Notes: a model not told the origin generated them from the sequence alone. 64,000 bases of DNA from Heterocephalus glaber (GCF_000247695.1 NW_004624730.1:25931657-25995656); one strand, 5' to 3'. Positions 1 to 12,040 are shown, numbered from the stretch's first letter. Made by a program: numbers and translations.

Positions 1-176
1 AGGTGAAGGGAGGGCTAGGAATGGGGAAAACAAAAGAACCAAGATGCATTATGTAAAGGTACAATTCCCAATGAAAAATGTAATTGTGTTGTATACCTAC
101 AATGTACCAATAAAAGAATTTAATACAAAAAAAAAGAAAGAAAAAAGAGAAGAATAAAAATTTGAAAAGAGTAGAA
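1..176 (+). mobile_element. L1 3' UTR end with A-rich tail (truncated by window edge)
   Basis: The block runs from a purine-rich stretch through 'TGTATACCTACAATGTACC' into an A-rich tail starting near 126. It is clearly homologous to the end of the L1 copy at about 31,320-31,457, which shares the GGGAATGGGGAAAA motif, the TATACCTA-AATGTACCAAT motif and the AAAGAATTTAA motif before the tail. This is a plus-strand 3' end of a rodent L1; the 5' side lies outside the window. Confidence 0.75.
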
Positions 177-1215
177 GAAAGAAAAAAAATTAAAAATAGG
201 AGCAAAAAATTAGTGATAATTTTGGAAATAACAAATAAAAGATGAAAATGAAGGGCCTCCTTCAGGGTATGTCTCTGTTGTCACAACAGACCAGGAGGGC
301 CGCAGTGTGAAGATATAAGTCAATGAGTCTCAGCAAGCCAGTCACAGACCCGTGAGAGTCAGGCATATTTCTGGCTCCAAGTTCCAAGCTGAGCTCCCTC
401 TCCTCCTCCAAGATTGAACTCTGCAAGGTTCTACTGCAGGTCCCAGCTGCATTTCCCCTGAAGATAGTCCAGGTTCCAATGGGAGGTGACAATTCCTCCA
501 ACTTTTGGAGAGATTCTCTTCACTTTTCCAGTGGGCTTCAGTTTTCATCAAGGAGCCTGAGAGAGGCCCTCTCTCTGTTGTTCACTTCTGCAACTCAGGA
601 CAATGACCTTTATGCCCCTCTGTGCCTCTGTAGTATGGAACCAGGTAGCTGCACAGCCAAGAGGTGGGGCAGGGGTACACTGGCAGCTGGTGGGCTTGCA
701 GAGGGCTCTTCACCTTCTCCCTGATCACAGGTGGGCATGGCAAGCCAGACAAACCAGGGCTCCAGCCGGCCAGGGACCACTCGGCCTGCACTACTATGCT
801 GCTGGCAAGTATTTATGATTTGAAAAATAACCTTTAGAGAATTATCATTAATTACATGACTAATGACATAGATCATATCCAGCAAAAAAAGAAAAAACCC
901 AAGGTCTCACAACACCATACCAAGGTCCTGCAGCATTATGGTAAATGTTTCAAGCAGTGATTCTCCAAGAGACCTACAGCCATTTGTCTGGGTAACAACA
1001 CTTTGAGGAGAAGAGAATACTCTGTGAGATACAGGGGCCAACTTAATGCTGACTTATGCACATAAGGCACCATTATATCCCTTCTGTTAAAGAGGAGACA
1101 TATGACTGTCAGGTAACAAATAGAGTCCTTGCTCACATCTGTTTCTCCGAGTCTAAGCATTTATCTTATGGTCATTTCTTTTTTCAAATGATTGTAATGA
1201 ATATACTAAGCCTTA
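177..1215. other. No gene seen; moderately GC-rich unassigned block at about 245-800
   Basis: Short overlapping open frames occur here on both strands, but none has recognisable protein similarity or a codon pattern. Positions 245-800 are richer in G and C than the surroundings and lie next to an L1 tail, so they may belong to another L1 segment. I could not match them to a family. The rest is AT-rich. Confidence 0.4.
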
Positions 1216-1372
1216 GTGACATATTCACATTGATTCTTTTTCGAATTTTATTAATGTGTTTTTATTAGTATATGTTTTCAGTACATAATGATTACATTTT
1301 AATGGGGGGTTTGTACGTGTACATAGTACATCTTAATTATTTTTTTGTCTCCTTTCACCCATAAAATCAGAG
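1216..1372 (-). mobile_element. L1 3' UTR fragment (antisense)
   Basis: The plus strand reads T-rich sequence followed by 'CAGTACATAATGATTACATT' and a pyrimidine-rich stretch ending CCTTTCACCC. The same order of motifs appears at 58,520-58,680, so two copies of one L1 3' UTR subtype are present in reverse orientation. Confidence 0.6.
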
Positions 1373-2095
1373 TTATTAGTAAAAGAAGTCAAGGGGAAGC
1401 TCATAAGACCTCCTTCACTAAGATAGTCAATCAGAAAGAGTATTGCAACTTGGAAGAATGGCAGGGAGGTTAGTGCTACTTTCAAGGGATTAAAAGATAT
1501 GGGAATTGCAGTGTCCATAATATCCTTAATTCACCCACCTGGCCTATGAAAAAACTAGATCTATTACCATGGATGACAGTAAACTACCCAACCTAACAAA
1601 ATTCTAGCTGCTGTAGTTGTTCCTGTGCTGAAAATGGTATCTTTATTAGAAGAGCTTAGCACAGCCTTGTGTATATGACATAGCTATTCATGGGGAAAAT
1701 GCATTCTTTTTATCTTTTGGTAAAGAAGATCAGAGACAGTCTTCATTTGTTTGGAATTGACAGCAATGCAAATTCATGATTTTGCCCCACATCTGTGTTA
1801 TCCTCCTGCTCACTGACATAATATAGCCAGCCCAAAGAGAACTGATAATCAGATGGACTGTACTACAGAATTATCACTGTGATCTAATCTACTGATGAAG
1901 TTTGTTAATCAGACCTAATAGACAAGAAATAACAATGCCTTGGTAAGATATATGAGCTTTAAAACAGAGGGGGAAAAGTTCTATAATTATCAGATTCCCT
2001 CAACACGAGTGAATATCTTAGGGGTCCTGTAGTCTAAGTAATGCTGGAATATAAAAATTAAAATATAAAATATAAAAAACTGAATCTCCTCTTAT
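1373..2095. other. No feature seen
   Basis: AT-rich sequence with only short chance frames, no splice-bounded exon candidate and no recognised repeat. Confidence 0.4.
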
Positions 2096-4400
2096 TTAGA
2101 AAAAGGAACTGCAACACTTGGTAAGCCTCTTTGGGTTTTGGAAGCAAAATATTTCACACTTGTGAGTACCACTATGAATCTGTTCTTGGGTCATCCAGAA
2201 GTCCGGTGACTTTGAGTGGGACCCAGAATAAGACAGAGCTTTGCAATACATCCAGGCAGTGGTTTTAAAAAGACACTGTAGAAAGCCTTTGGCTTGCTGA
2301 GAGAGCTGCAATGAATATCCATAGGGTTCTAGAGCAAGACCAGGCCAACCATGGGAGAGAAAAGTACATCATTTACAAAAGTAATCCTGGTCTGCTGCTA
2401 GGGCCTTGGAAAGACTGAGTACATGGCCATGTAACATCAAATGACCATGAATCTAGAACTGCTATTTTGGAGCTGAGCTAAATCATACCAATAAAATCTG
2501 AGAGCAATCATGATCTGTTATTTAATGGAAGTGGCACCTGTGATTTGGGCTTGATCAGGTTTAGGGGGCAAATGTTAGGTCCAATAACAGCTAACATACC
2601 TCAGGTTGCACTTCACTGTTGCATTGGCAACCCTTCTTCAGCTCACAGCAATGACAAAGAGATAAAGAATGAAGGATTATTCTGTTAGTTCATGAATGGA
2701 TGATCCTGGTAAGTTTGTGTAAGATGAACGCAGACAGGATGGCCCTGAAAAACAGCAGCAAGGGAAAATTCTCCCAGTGGGCAAAACTTCAGGTGGTGCA
2801 ACTTGTTTTCTATTTTGCGTGGAAAGAGAATAGTCCAAAATCAAGGATGACCCTACATGGATTCATGAATACTTTAGAGTGGTTTAGCTGGCTACTCAGG
2901 GACCTGGAAGGAATGAGACTGGAAAATCAAAGATACCTGGGGAAGAAGCTGGAACTGTGAGTGTGAACACAGAGTGTATTTATATTATGCATTAATACCC
3001 AGCAAAAATTACACACTGCAAAACAAGCCAAGTGGACACAGCCTCCATTAGATGTTGCCAGCCTCTGTCCTTAGCTATTGTTTTCACGATTATCTGATGA
3101 ACAGAGTAGTGATACTGACAAGAGTTGTAGATGCTACCTGGTCCCAACAGCTGAGGCTCGTCACACTGAGCCCCTTCCAGCTTGGTTTCTTTTTGACCAA
3201 GAGTAACATATATTCTGTATGTTGGCTACCCTTCCTTCATGCAGTACCTCAGCCAACACAATCATAGTTTTAAAGTATGTGTTCTACCTTCACAGATTTC
3301 CACATAACAAAGTGTTATACCAACTGAACCATTTTAAAGCAAAGGAACTGCTGTGGTGAATAAGTGTCCATGTGGTTTAGTGAGTTTATTACATATCACA
3401 CTGTTCACATGCTCAGTGATCCCATCACATGCCACATGATTCAGAAGCTTCCTGTCTTGTTCAGCTATTAAAGGTGGAGCTGACATGCCAGTGTGGATAT
3501 AACATCCTTTGAGGATGAGGTGCTGTCTTTCAAGATGGGATATACATTGTAAGCCAAAGCCATTATACTATATCCCCAAATTTAAAAAAATAGAAATCAA
3601 GGTGGATCTGTTTGCCATCATTCCCAGTTACCCATTTAGGAGATGTGTGCTTCCTGTTGTTACAACTGTAGACTCTAGGAGAATAGAGGTCCTTGTTTCC
3701 AGAAGGTAGAGGTTTCCACTAGGAAACATCTCATTAAATCTAAAGCTAGTCCAGAAGAAATGCAAAGAAAAGGGGTGAAAATGCAGACTGAACATCAGAA
3801 GGGAAGATGAGAAGGATTAGTTAGAACATCAGGATTCACTACAGCATTAGGTACTGCTGTCCCTCTAACACTCCTTTTCTAAGCTTTTGGAGATTGTAAC
3901 CAAATAGGATACCAGAAAGGTTGAAAGGTTGTGCCTCAGTAAAGTAAAATTAATGTAAAAAGAAAATGTTTCTGAGTGATCCAAGGGGAGGTGGGTGTTA
4001 GTGACACTATTGATGACTAGCCTAGAGTCCCCTCTCTGGCTGGACAACCCTCTCCTAATTGTTGTAGTGTGAGTGTTAGCTACCAATGGCTCATGGCTGC
4101 CTCCTATTGAGAGCCTCTTGGGCCTGGGAAGTGGAACTTCACCCACATCCAGGAACAGAGGGACCTCAGTCAGTGGCTAATGGGATATATACTTGTGCTA
4201 GCCCCTGGTAGTGCAATTTGTGGCCCAGATCTTCCTTGTGGGAGCTAGTCTTTGAGGCCACACCCTTACTCAATTCTATCTCCTAATCTATCCTTCTTCA
4301 ATTCCTCTTCTTTGAATGCTCTCCCAGTAAATTACCTGGACCAGAATCTTGTCTCAGCCTATGCTTCTAGGAAGCCTAACATAACTATTAATTAAGCATG
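2096..4400 (+). mobile_element. Decayed endogenous retrovirus (ERV-L-like) interior with probable 3' LTR remnant
   Basis: The strongest clue is an open stretch at 2,700-2,960 whose translation resembles a retroviral pol RNase H segment in its spacing of hydrophobic and tryptophan residues; the surrounding frames are interrupted by stops and shifts. At about 4,040-4,385 the sequence looks like an LTR end: a pyrimidine-rich segment, then an AATAAA-like region and a 'TTGTCTCAG...GGAAGCCTAACATAA' terminus. The copy is old, fragmented and non-functional. Assignment to the ERV-L group is an inference, and no complete LTR pair is visible. Confidence 0.5.
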
Positions 4401-5565
4401 CATGTACAACAAAAAGAATACATATTTTCAAGAACACTCACAATAAAAGAAACATTAAATACAATTAAATCATTCCTTTGATGATGAATGAATATAGAAA
4501 AGAACAAGTACATAAATGATTAGCTTGCAGAAAGCAATATAGATACTGTGATATGAATTGAGGACTGTGGTTAATTCCGTTCTGTACCCTAAAATCCAAA
4601 GATAAATAAACAGAGAAGTTATATTATCCTCTTTGGAAAATTCTTGTCTCAATCTCTGGAGACGCATTCAAATAAGTGTTCAAATTGCTCTTTCCTTAGC
4701 ATTTATTATTTGAATATCATTTACCTCCTGAGAAATCCACTTGAAAAGATTAAGAAAAGGTAAAATCCTAATTAGCTTTTGTGAGTCTGGGCCAACCCCA
4801 TGTCCAATATTCTAAATAAGAAATGTATAAGGTAGTAAAGTTATCGTTTCCACCAAGTCCGACTTTTTCTTTCCAGTAGATTTTGCTGTCCCCACTCACC
4901 ACCATCACCAACCCACCAATTTCCTGCTCTTTGCTACGAATAACCTGAAAGCTTTATAATCAGTATGAAAGCTGTCAAAAGCATTTCAGCCTGAGTTCTT
5001 TTCTTTGGGTGAGCCCTGAGAGTATACTGTAACATGGCAAACATAAGAACACAGAAATACAATTTTCACGCAGGAAGTGAATAATGGATTTCCTTCAGAA
5101 TTAACTTATGTTTTTAAGACCTCTGTAATACAAGATACAACACTATGTAATTGTCTTATTTAATTGAATTTGTTACTACTTTTCTCTAATTCACTTAGTC
5201 CAACCAGTAAATACTGATTAATGATCACCACTCTTGACTGCTGCAAAAAGATCAACAAACGTTGGAGGAAAGTATTTGAATACACTGGGCCTTTCTTCAC
5301 ATTTTCAAAGAGAAATGTTCACAGTCCAAATTTCCAAAAATATTCCCATTTCCATATTTTAAAATTTATCTCCATGCTTTTTCTGAGAAAGTGTTAATAT
5401 TATTTTCTAATAAAATCTAGCTTCTCAAATTTGTCTTTGGGAGCCTCGTCTTATCCACAATCTCTTTCCATGCCTTGGCAGCAAAGTTTTATTTTATCCC
5501 ACCCACCTGACTTTTTAAATTCTCCAGGAAAGGCCTTGACAGGTTCTCAAATGTCCATAACAACT
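4401..5565. other. No feature seen
   Basis: AT-rich sequence without a recognised repeat or exon-like signal. Confidence 0.4.
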
Positions 5566-5576
5566 CTGCTCTTCTT

Positions 5577-5692
5577 TCTTTTGTTGTTGTTGTTTTGTTT
5601 TTTGTTTTTTGTTTGGTATGGGGATCAAATTCGGGACCCTGTGCTTGCGAGGCAGGTGGTGGCACCACTGAGCTAAATCCCTGGCCCCAGCA
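5577..5692 (-). mobile_element. ID-type tRNA-derived SINE
   Basis: The plus strand shows a T-rich tail, the reversed B box (GGGGATCAAATTCGGG), the reversed A box (CCACTGAGCTAAATCC) and the end CTGGCCCC. An 11-bp TSD, CTGCTCTTCTT, flanks it at 5,566-5,576 and 5,693-5,703. Confidence 0.9.
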
Positions 5693-5703
5693 CTGCTCTT
5701 CTT

Positions 5704-6985
5704 GATAGCAGAAGTGGATTGAAACTATTGGAATGACAGAGAACTTCATCAGAAGGGACAATTAGTACAAGAAGCTCTCTGAGCTTATGGAAATAAACTG
5801 ACTACTGGGAAGGTATTCCATGCTCTGATACTGGTTGCAAAGACCCAGAGTTCTGCCATGATCTACAGTCCTGCATGTATATAACAGCTAATTCACTGTT
5901 TTACCAGCTGATTTCTTTGTAAAGCACAAGCATGAAGTTCAGCGATAATGTTTAGACTCATGAGCCTAAGCTCACATGCTGGTTGCCAATGTTCTTACTT
6001 GGCTATACCCCCAGGATGACTTTTGCTTTTCCCAATATTCCCAAGCATCCCTGGATATTTCGCTCCTGAGTGGTACTACCCCCATCCTTTCTCTGAGGCA
6101 ATAACCTTGGCCCCATTCTCTTACTGGTGCAGTAGAACAGCAACTGAGTGTCCATGTCCCTTGTTCCTGTGATATCAGAGCCCCAAATGTATTGGGATAA
6201 GATATTGGTATTTCAGAAAGTTTTATTTCCAGTTAGTCTACAGTCAATCAACAGGGCTGACCACACAACCCTTTCTCAAGTCATCCTCATTTCAGTTTTC
6301 ATTTATCCTCCTGCAAGCCAGAGGTATTCACCACCTTCTCTAAATTTCAGTACCAGCCCCATGCTCTACTTCACACCATCTCTGATTCTCATAGGCTCAG
6401 TTCCTTCACCATAATGACACAGTACCAAGAAAGGGAATTGCCACCCTCTCAATGCCATTTTCTACTCATAGGATATATCTTCAGTCCAAGATTAACATAA
6501 AGGTTAGTTCACTTTTCTAAGTAATAACACATGGTTGAAACTCATTCTCATGAATCAAGAGTCCTGGCATTAGCTATGTTTTTTTCCATGTAACTTGATT
6601 TATCTTCCAAAGCACCCTCCATTAACAAGTCTACATCCTTAGTACAAAACCTGAACCATTTTAATTACTAGATATAAGTTTGGCAATTACCTGGGACCAG
6701 CTTGATCAAATCTACCAAAAGTTTGCAGGAAAAATGGTTAATTTTAGGAGCAACTGACTTCTGAGACAACTGATATATCTCTCCTCTCACTAGACATCAG
6801 GAGAAATCTGAGAATCCTAATATGGGAAACTCAGATCAGCAAAAGCTTTATGCCTCACGTCTTTCCTGTGCTAGTTCCTATGATGTTTTGGGCTTATACC
6901 ACCTGATTTAGATGCCTACAGATTTGCTGTTCCTCTTAGATATTTCTCCTGTGCCCTTTGGACACTCTAAATAGATTTTCTTGTG
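5704..6985. other. No feature seen
   Basis: Mixed sequence, pyrimidine-rich around 6,250-6,420. Open frames are short and unrecognised. Part could be ancient L2 sequence, but I cannot support that. Confidence 0.35.
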
Positions 6986-6992
6986 TAATTGG

Positions 6993-7099
6993 CTTTTAAA
7001 ATTTTTATTTATTTATTTATTTATTTGGTACCGGGGATTGAACTCAGGACCTTGCACTTGCAAGGCAGGTGCAGTGCAAATGAGCTAAATCCTGGGCTG
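6993..7099 (-). mobile_element. ID-type SINE with (ATTT)n tail
   Basis: The plus strand begins with an ATTT repeat (the reversed A-rich tail), then GGTACCGGGGATTGAACTC and GAGCTAAATCCTGGGC. The flanks 'TGTGTAATTGGCTT' and 'TGTGTAGTTTGGTT' look like a diverged TSD. Confidence 0.85.
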
Positions 7100-7102
7100 T
7101 GT

Positions 7103-7828
7103 AGTTTGGTTTCTTGACTATATGTTTCTCCTTTTCCTGTATGGAAGTGATTTTCTCACTCCTTTCCACATTCCTTGCCTTCCCACTTGGACTTGTCAGG
7201 TCACTTTCCAGTGCCTCATCTAGATCCCTGCACCACTCTGTAATGTGGATAACAAGCACCTTCTTTAAGACTTTCATTCTCTTGGAACCATCCTCCATAT
7301 TGTTCTCTCTTTAAAGATATCAGTATCCTTCCTATTGCATTTCCTATCCACCTAAGATTTGATGTCATATGGAAGTTATCAACATCCACATGATCTACCC
7401 AAAAACCTGGCCTCTCTTTGGTTTCTTTATTGCCAGGGATCTATATAATCACATATCCAGTTTACTTTCAGCCATGCTAGATCATAAATAACCACCCCAA
7501 AAAAATGTTAAGTTCAAGTATGTCACTTTAGCACTACAACTTTCTCTACTGCTGGCCTTCTACTCTAATTACCCTTTCTTGTTCCTTAACCCTCTGCGCC
7601 CTCCAGTCCCACATCCCTCCACTTCATTCCCAGCCCACCAGCTCTTCCTCACTTCATCCTGTCTTGTTCAAAATTATCCTCAATATGTCAGCTTTCCATT
7701 AATCATTTGTCCATATTTGCAACTGCCTTGAATAGTTAATCTCCATAGCACCCATGTGATAACAAATAAACTTTATTGTCACTTTTATCTAAGTATTTAA
7801 ATTGGAATACAAAATGAGATGTTAATCT
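7103..7828. other. Pyrimidine-rich unassigned sequence, possibly ancient L2
   Basis: Long runs of CT-rich sequence near 7,550-7,680 resemble the style of L2 retroposon interiors elsewhere in the window, but no specific motif could be aligned. No exon or RNA gene is seen. Confidence 0.25.
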
Positions 7829-7840
7829 TACACGATAGTC

Positions 7841-7939
7841 TTTTTTTTTCTGTTTTTTTTTTTTGTACCAAGGATCAAACTCAGTACCTTGCGCTTACAT
7901 GGCAGGCTTCAGAACCACTGAGCTAAATCCCTGGCCCCT
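7841..7939 (-). mobile_element. ID-type SINE (first of a same-site pair)
   Basis: Oligo-T, then GTACCAAGGATCAAACTC, CACTGAGCTAAATCC and CTGGCCCC. It lies between the target copies TACACGATAGTC (7,829-7,840) and TATATGATAATC (7,940-7,951). Confidence 0.9.
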
Positions 7940-7951
7940 TATATGATAATC

Positions 7952-8037
7952 TTTTTTTTTTTTGGTACCGGAGATCGAACTCAGGTCCTTGTGCTTGCTC
8001 AGCAGGCAGTGAAACCACTGAGCTAAATCCCTGGCCC
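7952..8037 (-). mobile_element. ID-type SINE (second of a same-site pair)
   Basis: Oligo-T, GGTACCGGAGATCGAACTC, CACTGAGCTAAATCC and CTGGCCC. It lies between TATATGATAATC (7,940-7,951) and TACATGATAGTC (8,038-8,049). It is less diverged than its neighbour. Confidence 0.9.
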
Positions 8038-8290
8038 TACATGATAGTCGTAATCCACCCGATTTTAAAATATTTTATTAATCTTTAGATTACTTTTCCA
8101 TCATGTTTTTTAAAAATTTCTTTGTGTTTGTTATAAAACTCAACAGGATACTTGAAATTTTGGTGTACAGCCGAAGTCATGCTGTGATAAATGACAAGTA
8201 AAATAGTTTGTAGCCAGACTGCAAGGCTGGCCAAGGTTTCTGAAATGTACACTACCCTTGCTTCCACCATGATAACAATGAGTTATTTTT

Positions 8291-8492
8291 AAACTCTAAT
8301 TTGGAGAGTGGTGGTAGAGATTGCACCCTGGGCCTTCTCACTGAGTCATATCTCCAGTCCTTTTTCGATTTTTTATTTTGAGATAGGGTCTTGCTAAGTC
8401 ACTAAATTGTCCAGGGTGGGCTTTAACTTGTGATCCTCCTGCCTTAGCCTCCCAGCGTGCTGAGATTACAGCTGTGCATCACTGCTCAACTA
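8291..8492 (-). mobile_element. B4-type SINE (ID head fused to a B1-like body)
   Basis: The plus strand first shows a diverged reversed ID segment ('GAGTCATATCTCCAGTCC'), then a reversed 7SL-derived body with GAGATAGGGTCTTGCTAAGT, 'GATCCTCCTGCCTTAGCCT' and 'GCTGAGATTACAGCTGTGC'. This fused order is typical of rodent B4 elements. Confidence 0.8.
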
Positions 8493-8984
8493 TGTATTTA
8501 TAATATTATACATTTAATCTCTTTCTACAAGTAAAGCAATGGAGTTGAAGGTGAGAGTGCACAGGTTCGGTAGGAGTCAGCTGCACAGATCTTCTACTTT
8601 GCTTCCCACCATTCACCCCCTCCCTGGTAATGCTTCCATTCAGAGCCACCACAAAAGGTTGTGGAGGGTGTTCTCTGAGAAAGAGTATTTTACAAAGAAG
8701 TGAGCAAGGGCTGGAATTGAGTTTGCATTCTCTGCTCACTGAGTTGAATGCTCTTCCTTGAAAGACAAATTCACATTACATTCATTCCTTTTCACAGTTC
8801 ATGAAAAGGCATAATGTAAACTGGACAGTCCTATCCCTACTCCCTCAAATGCTGAACTGCTAATTCAAAGTGTTTAAAATCAGTCAATCCAATCAAACTG
8901 CCAACTGATTTAACTCTCTATCCCTTTCTTTATCCCTGCCATTCTAGAAAAAAATTACCAAAAGGCAACTATATGTAGTGTCTG
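8493..8984. other. No feature seen
   Basis: No exon-like signal or recognised repeat. Confidence 0.35.
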
Positions 8985-9185
8985 AACTAAGGCATACCTG
9001 AATTTTATTCCAGCTCATTTGCTTACAGACAAGGATAGACAAATTACTTGATCACCCTAAGCCTCAATTTCCTTGTGAGTAAAGTGGATAGGCAATATGG
9101 TTTGTGTAAAGATTAAATGAGATCAAAGTAGTGATGCCCCTAGCGCAGTGCCTAGCATACAGTAAGCAACTAATAAATACAGCTA
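8985..9185 (+). mobile_element. MIR SINE
   Basis: Diagnostic MIR segments occur in order: 'GCCTCAATTTCCTTGTGAGT', then GATTAAATGAGAT, then 'CAGTGCCTAGCATACAGTAA' and AATAAATAC. This is an ancient, mammal-wide tRNA-derived SINE. Confidence 0.85.
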
Positions 9186-9195
9186 CATAGCAGAA

Positions 9196-9233
9196 AGATG
9201 GATGGATGGTGGATGGATGTGTGGATGGATGGG
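9196..9233. repeat. (GGAT)n microsatellite
   Basis: Imperfect repeats of GGAT are interrupted by GGTGGAT and GTGTGGAT units. The tract lies just after the AATAAATAC end of a MIR, a common place for microsatellites to arise. Confidence 0.9.
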
Positions 9234-10320
9234 GAGAGCAAAATATAGTTCTTGGATATCTCCAGCCACTCTTTCCCTTTGTGAGGAGGTTTAAGGTCTA
9301 CATGACAGGAATGATGACACTACTGGAGAGAATGCTATGAAATGAAAAAAGAAGAAATTTTTAATAAATGTCTAGAATTTCTAGAATTTTCTATAATTTC
9401 TTTTATTCATTTTGCCCTAGGAAGTGAGAGTTTTATTACTGTAGCATAAGATATGATCTAGATTCTAGGAAATTGTCCATATTCAAATCTCTAAAACTTT
9501 ATATAAATGCAAAGACCTTATACACTTTATAAGTAAATTAAGGAAACTTACTAATATTGTAGGTATCTTAATTGTACTGATAACTTAGCCACAGTCACAG
9601 CACAGTTCTAAGAAAACATTACTTATCCAACTTATGGGCTGAGTTAGTTTCAAGCAGAACATATCAAAAAACAAGAACAAGTTACCTGATTTTATAAAAA
9701 GTTTATATTTTATTAGTGGTCATACTGACATACTTATTCCCATGAAAGACTTTTACAACTGTTTATTCATGAAATTTTAAGCATGGACAGGACACATATG
9801 ATTAACTCTTTCACCTTAAACACAAGACACCCAAAATAACAGGATGGCTTAGGAAAAATTTGACTTAACTGTCAAATAATTACTTCCATGTTTAGATGTT
9901 GTGCTTTAATAAATCTCTTCCTTTTTACCACACACTTACACAGAGAAGTACACATGAACACATTCATACATAGATTCACGTGAGGAACAAAAGAAAAATT
10001 AATTGAAATACAGACTATATTTTTAAAAAATATTGTAACTGTTACTGCAATATCTTATCAGAGAAAAGAGGGTGAGTCCACTTCATCCAAAAATACCATG
10101 CTGGCTGTTCATCTCTACTTAGTAAAAGTTATCAAAAACAAAGCAATAAGTTAAAATCCCCCCCAATGTTACTAAACATGAAAAATTAGACTGACACTTA
10201 AGAATCCTAAAATATTACAAGCAAAATCAAATATCTCTTTTACAAAAATAAAATAGACAAGTCACTCACATGAAGATAGTCAAAACAATTTTATGAAAAA
10301 AGTTATAATTCCACAAATAC
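9234..10320. other. No feature seen
   Basis: Strongly AT-rich sequence without recognised elements. Confidence 0.4.
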
Positions 10321-10321
10321 T

Positions 10322-10440
10322 TATGTAATATATATTACATGCCAGGTACATTTCTATGTGCTAAAGACACATTCATGAACAGACAAGTAAAATCCTTACT
10401 TATTCCTATGGAGTTTATTTTCCAGTGGGAGGAAAATGGC
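10322..10440 (+). mobile_element. L2 3'-end fragment
   Basis: The sequence follows the L2 3' pattern: 'CATGCCAGGTACATTTCTAT' then GTGCTAAAGACAC, then a CCTATGGAGTTTATTTTCCAG segment (consensus: catggagcttacattctag) and GTGGGAGG. Divergence is high, as expected for L2. Confidence 0.6.
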
Positions 10441-11130
10441 TTTTTTTTTCTAGGTAATTTCTAAGCTCTATGAAAAAAAGTCATTGTATGATTCTGTTAG
10501 AAACATTTATTCCAAACATTTTATAATATTTTAAAAGAAGGGAAAGTATTTCTTTCAGAATCAAGAATAAATTGAAACTCCCTGGAGACTTCCAAAAAAA
10601 TATCGAGAGTTTATATACTGATTTTTATCTTACAGCAGAGAAAAAGAAGACAATCTAGGAAGACAGTTCTTAAAGAATTAGTCACTGAATTTACATTATA
10701 TCCAAGGAATATCAGTTGTCAAAATGCCTAATATTTTGCATTTAAGATAAAAATAATTGAACAATTATATGATATGAAACACTCCACAAAAATTACACAA
10801 AGATTCTCCCCAATCTTGATCAAAGAATATAACAAGGGATTCCTGGGCTGAGTCTTACAATTGATTAGAAAGTTAGATCATGTGACATATTGCTAATTTT
10901 AGACAAAACTGCGCCTTATAAAGTTTTCATGGGAATAAAGAGAATGGCAGGCAGAGAGATTTACAGAAGACTCAATTTTGAAGATCTTTCCATGCCCTGC
11001 TAAGAATATTAAAATTTATCCCAAATTCTCCCAGGAAATGTTGACGTAGAGGGGTCCATTAAAAGATTTCTATTTTCAAAAATTCCACTGGGGGTAATAC
11101 AAAGAATGAATTATCATTCACTCTAGGGAT
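10441..11130. other. No feature seen
   Basis: AT-rich sequence without recognised elements. Confidence 0.4.
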
Positions 11131-11280
11131 ATGTTATGGTTAACATCTGAAATGTCCCCCAAAGGCTGTGTGCCAGCTTGTGGTACTAGTAACCCCCACA
11201 GGCATCATGGCAAATTTTTAGAAAAGGTGAATAATGGAGGTGTCTAAATTTTTAGAAAAGGTGCATTATGGAGGTGTCAT
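11131..11280 (+). mobile_element. MaLR-type LTR, 5' part (split by the piggyBac remnant)
   Basis: It begins 'TGTTATGGTTAACATCTGAA' and continues with ATGTCCCCCAAAGGC, the hallmark start of MaLR-group LTRs. It breaks off after about 150 bp and appears to resume at about 14,040. A 34-bp tandem duplication (11,212-11,245 and 11,246-11,279) sits at the break. Confidence 0.65.
11212..11279. repeat. 34-bp tandem duplication
   Basis: Two head-to-tail copies (11,212-11,245 and 11,246-11,279) start AAATTTTTAGAAAAGGTG and end ATGGAGGTGTC. They differ at only a few positions, so the duplication is fairly recent relative to the LTR around it. Confidence 0.9.
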
Positions 11281-11371
11281 TATTTTTTAGGAGTATTTCT
11301 ATTGATGAATTATAAATTTTAATTTTATGAGTTTTATTATCTTAAACAATGTGTACTTAATGGGAAAATAA

Positions 11372-12040
11372 AATATCAATACAATAAAATAGTAAATTTT
11401 TAATATGCAATGAGTGTGTAGGATAAGCATCAACATTTTCAACATCAACTGTTTATCTGCTTACAAGACCTAAAAAATAATAGCAGAAATAAATTCTTAT
11501 GTAAACTACAATGAAAATACAAACAAAACTCTAGCACAGTAATAATCTTTGCTTCAATTATCCCACCTAAGTCAGTCTTCACACATGACAACAGCATGTC
11601 CCATTCACAAGTCGCACTCACACTGACAGCACTTGTGCTTAGCTTTCCTTCCCTGTTTGTCAGGCCATACTTGTCACCTCTCTTATCTTCCTCTTTTATC
11701 AGGAGCTCCCCATTATATTATACAATGTCCACTTTCAGGAAAATGAATTATTAATAAAATAAAATGTCAAACATATACTGAGTGTTTAGAATAAACATTA
11801 ACATTTTCTATATCAACTGCTTGTTTACTAAATCTAAAAAATAACAGCAGAAATAAATTCCTATGTGAACGATAATGAAAATACAAATAAAAACTCTACC
11901 ACAAAAATAATCTTTACTTCAGTTATCACACTTAAGGTAGTCTTCGCACATGAGGACTGCGTGTTCCTTACACAAGTATTGCTTACACTGATAGCACGTG
12001 TTTTGTTTTCCTGTTTTCTTTGGTAGGACACACATGACGT
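11372..12040 (-). repeat. Tandem duplication of the piggyBac 3' end (about 370-bp offset)
   Basis: The segment at about 11,372-11,680 repeats at about 11,745-12,040. Both contain the AACATTTTC..ATATCAACTG motif, the AGCAGAAATAAATTC motif and the AATAATCTTT motif in the same order, followed by the segment that encodes a cysteine-rich C-terminus on the minus strand. The outer copy is more degraded and carries stop codons within the cysteine domain. Either a local duplication or two abutting insertions would explain this. Confidence 0.75.

Noticed and set aside
2700..2960. 86-codon plus-strand frame as a cellular gene
   Set aside because: It reads as a decayed retroviral RNase H segment within a longer ERV remnant, with stops and shifts on both sides.
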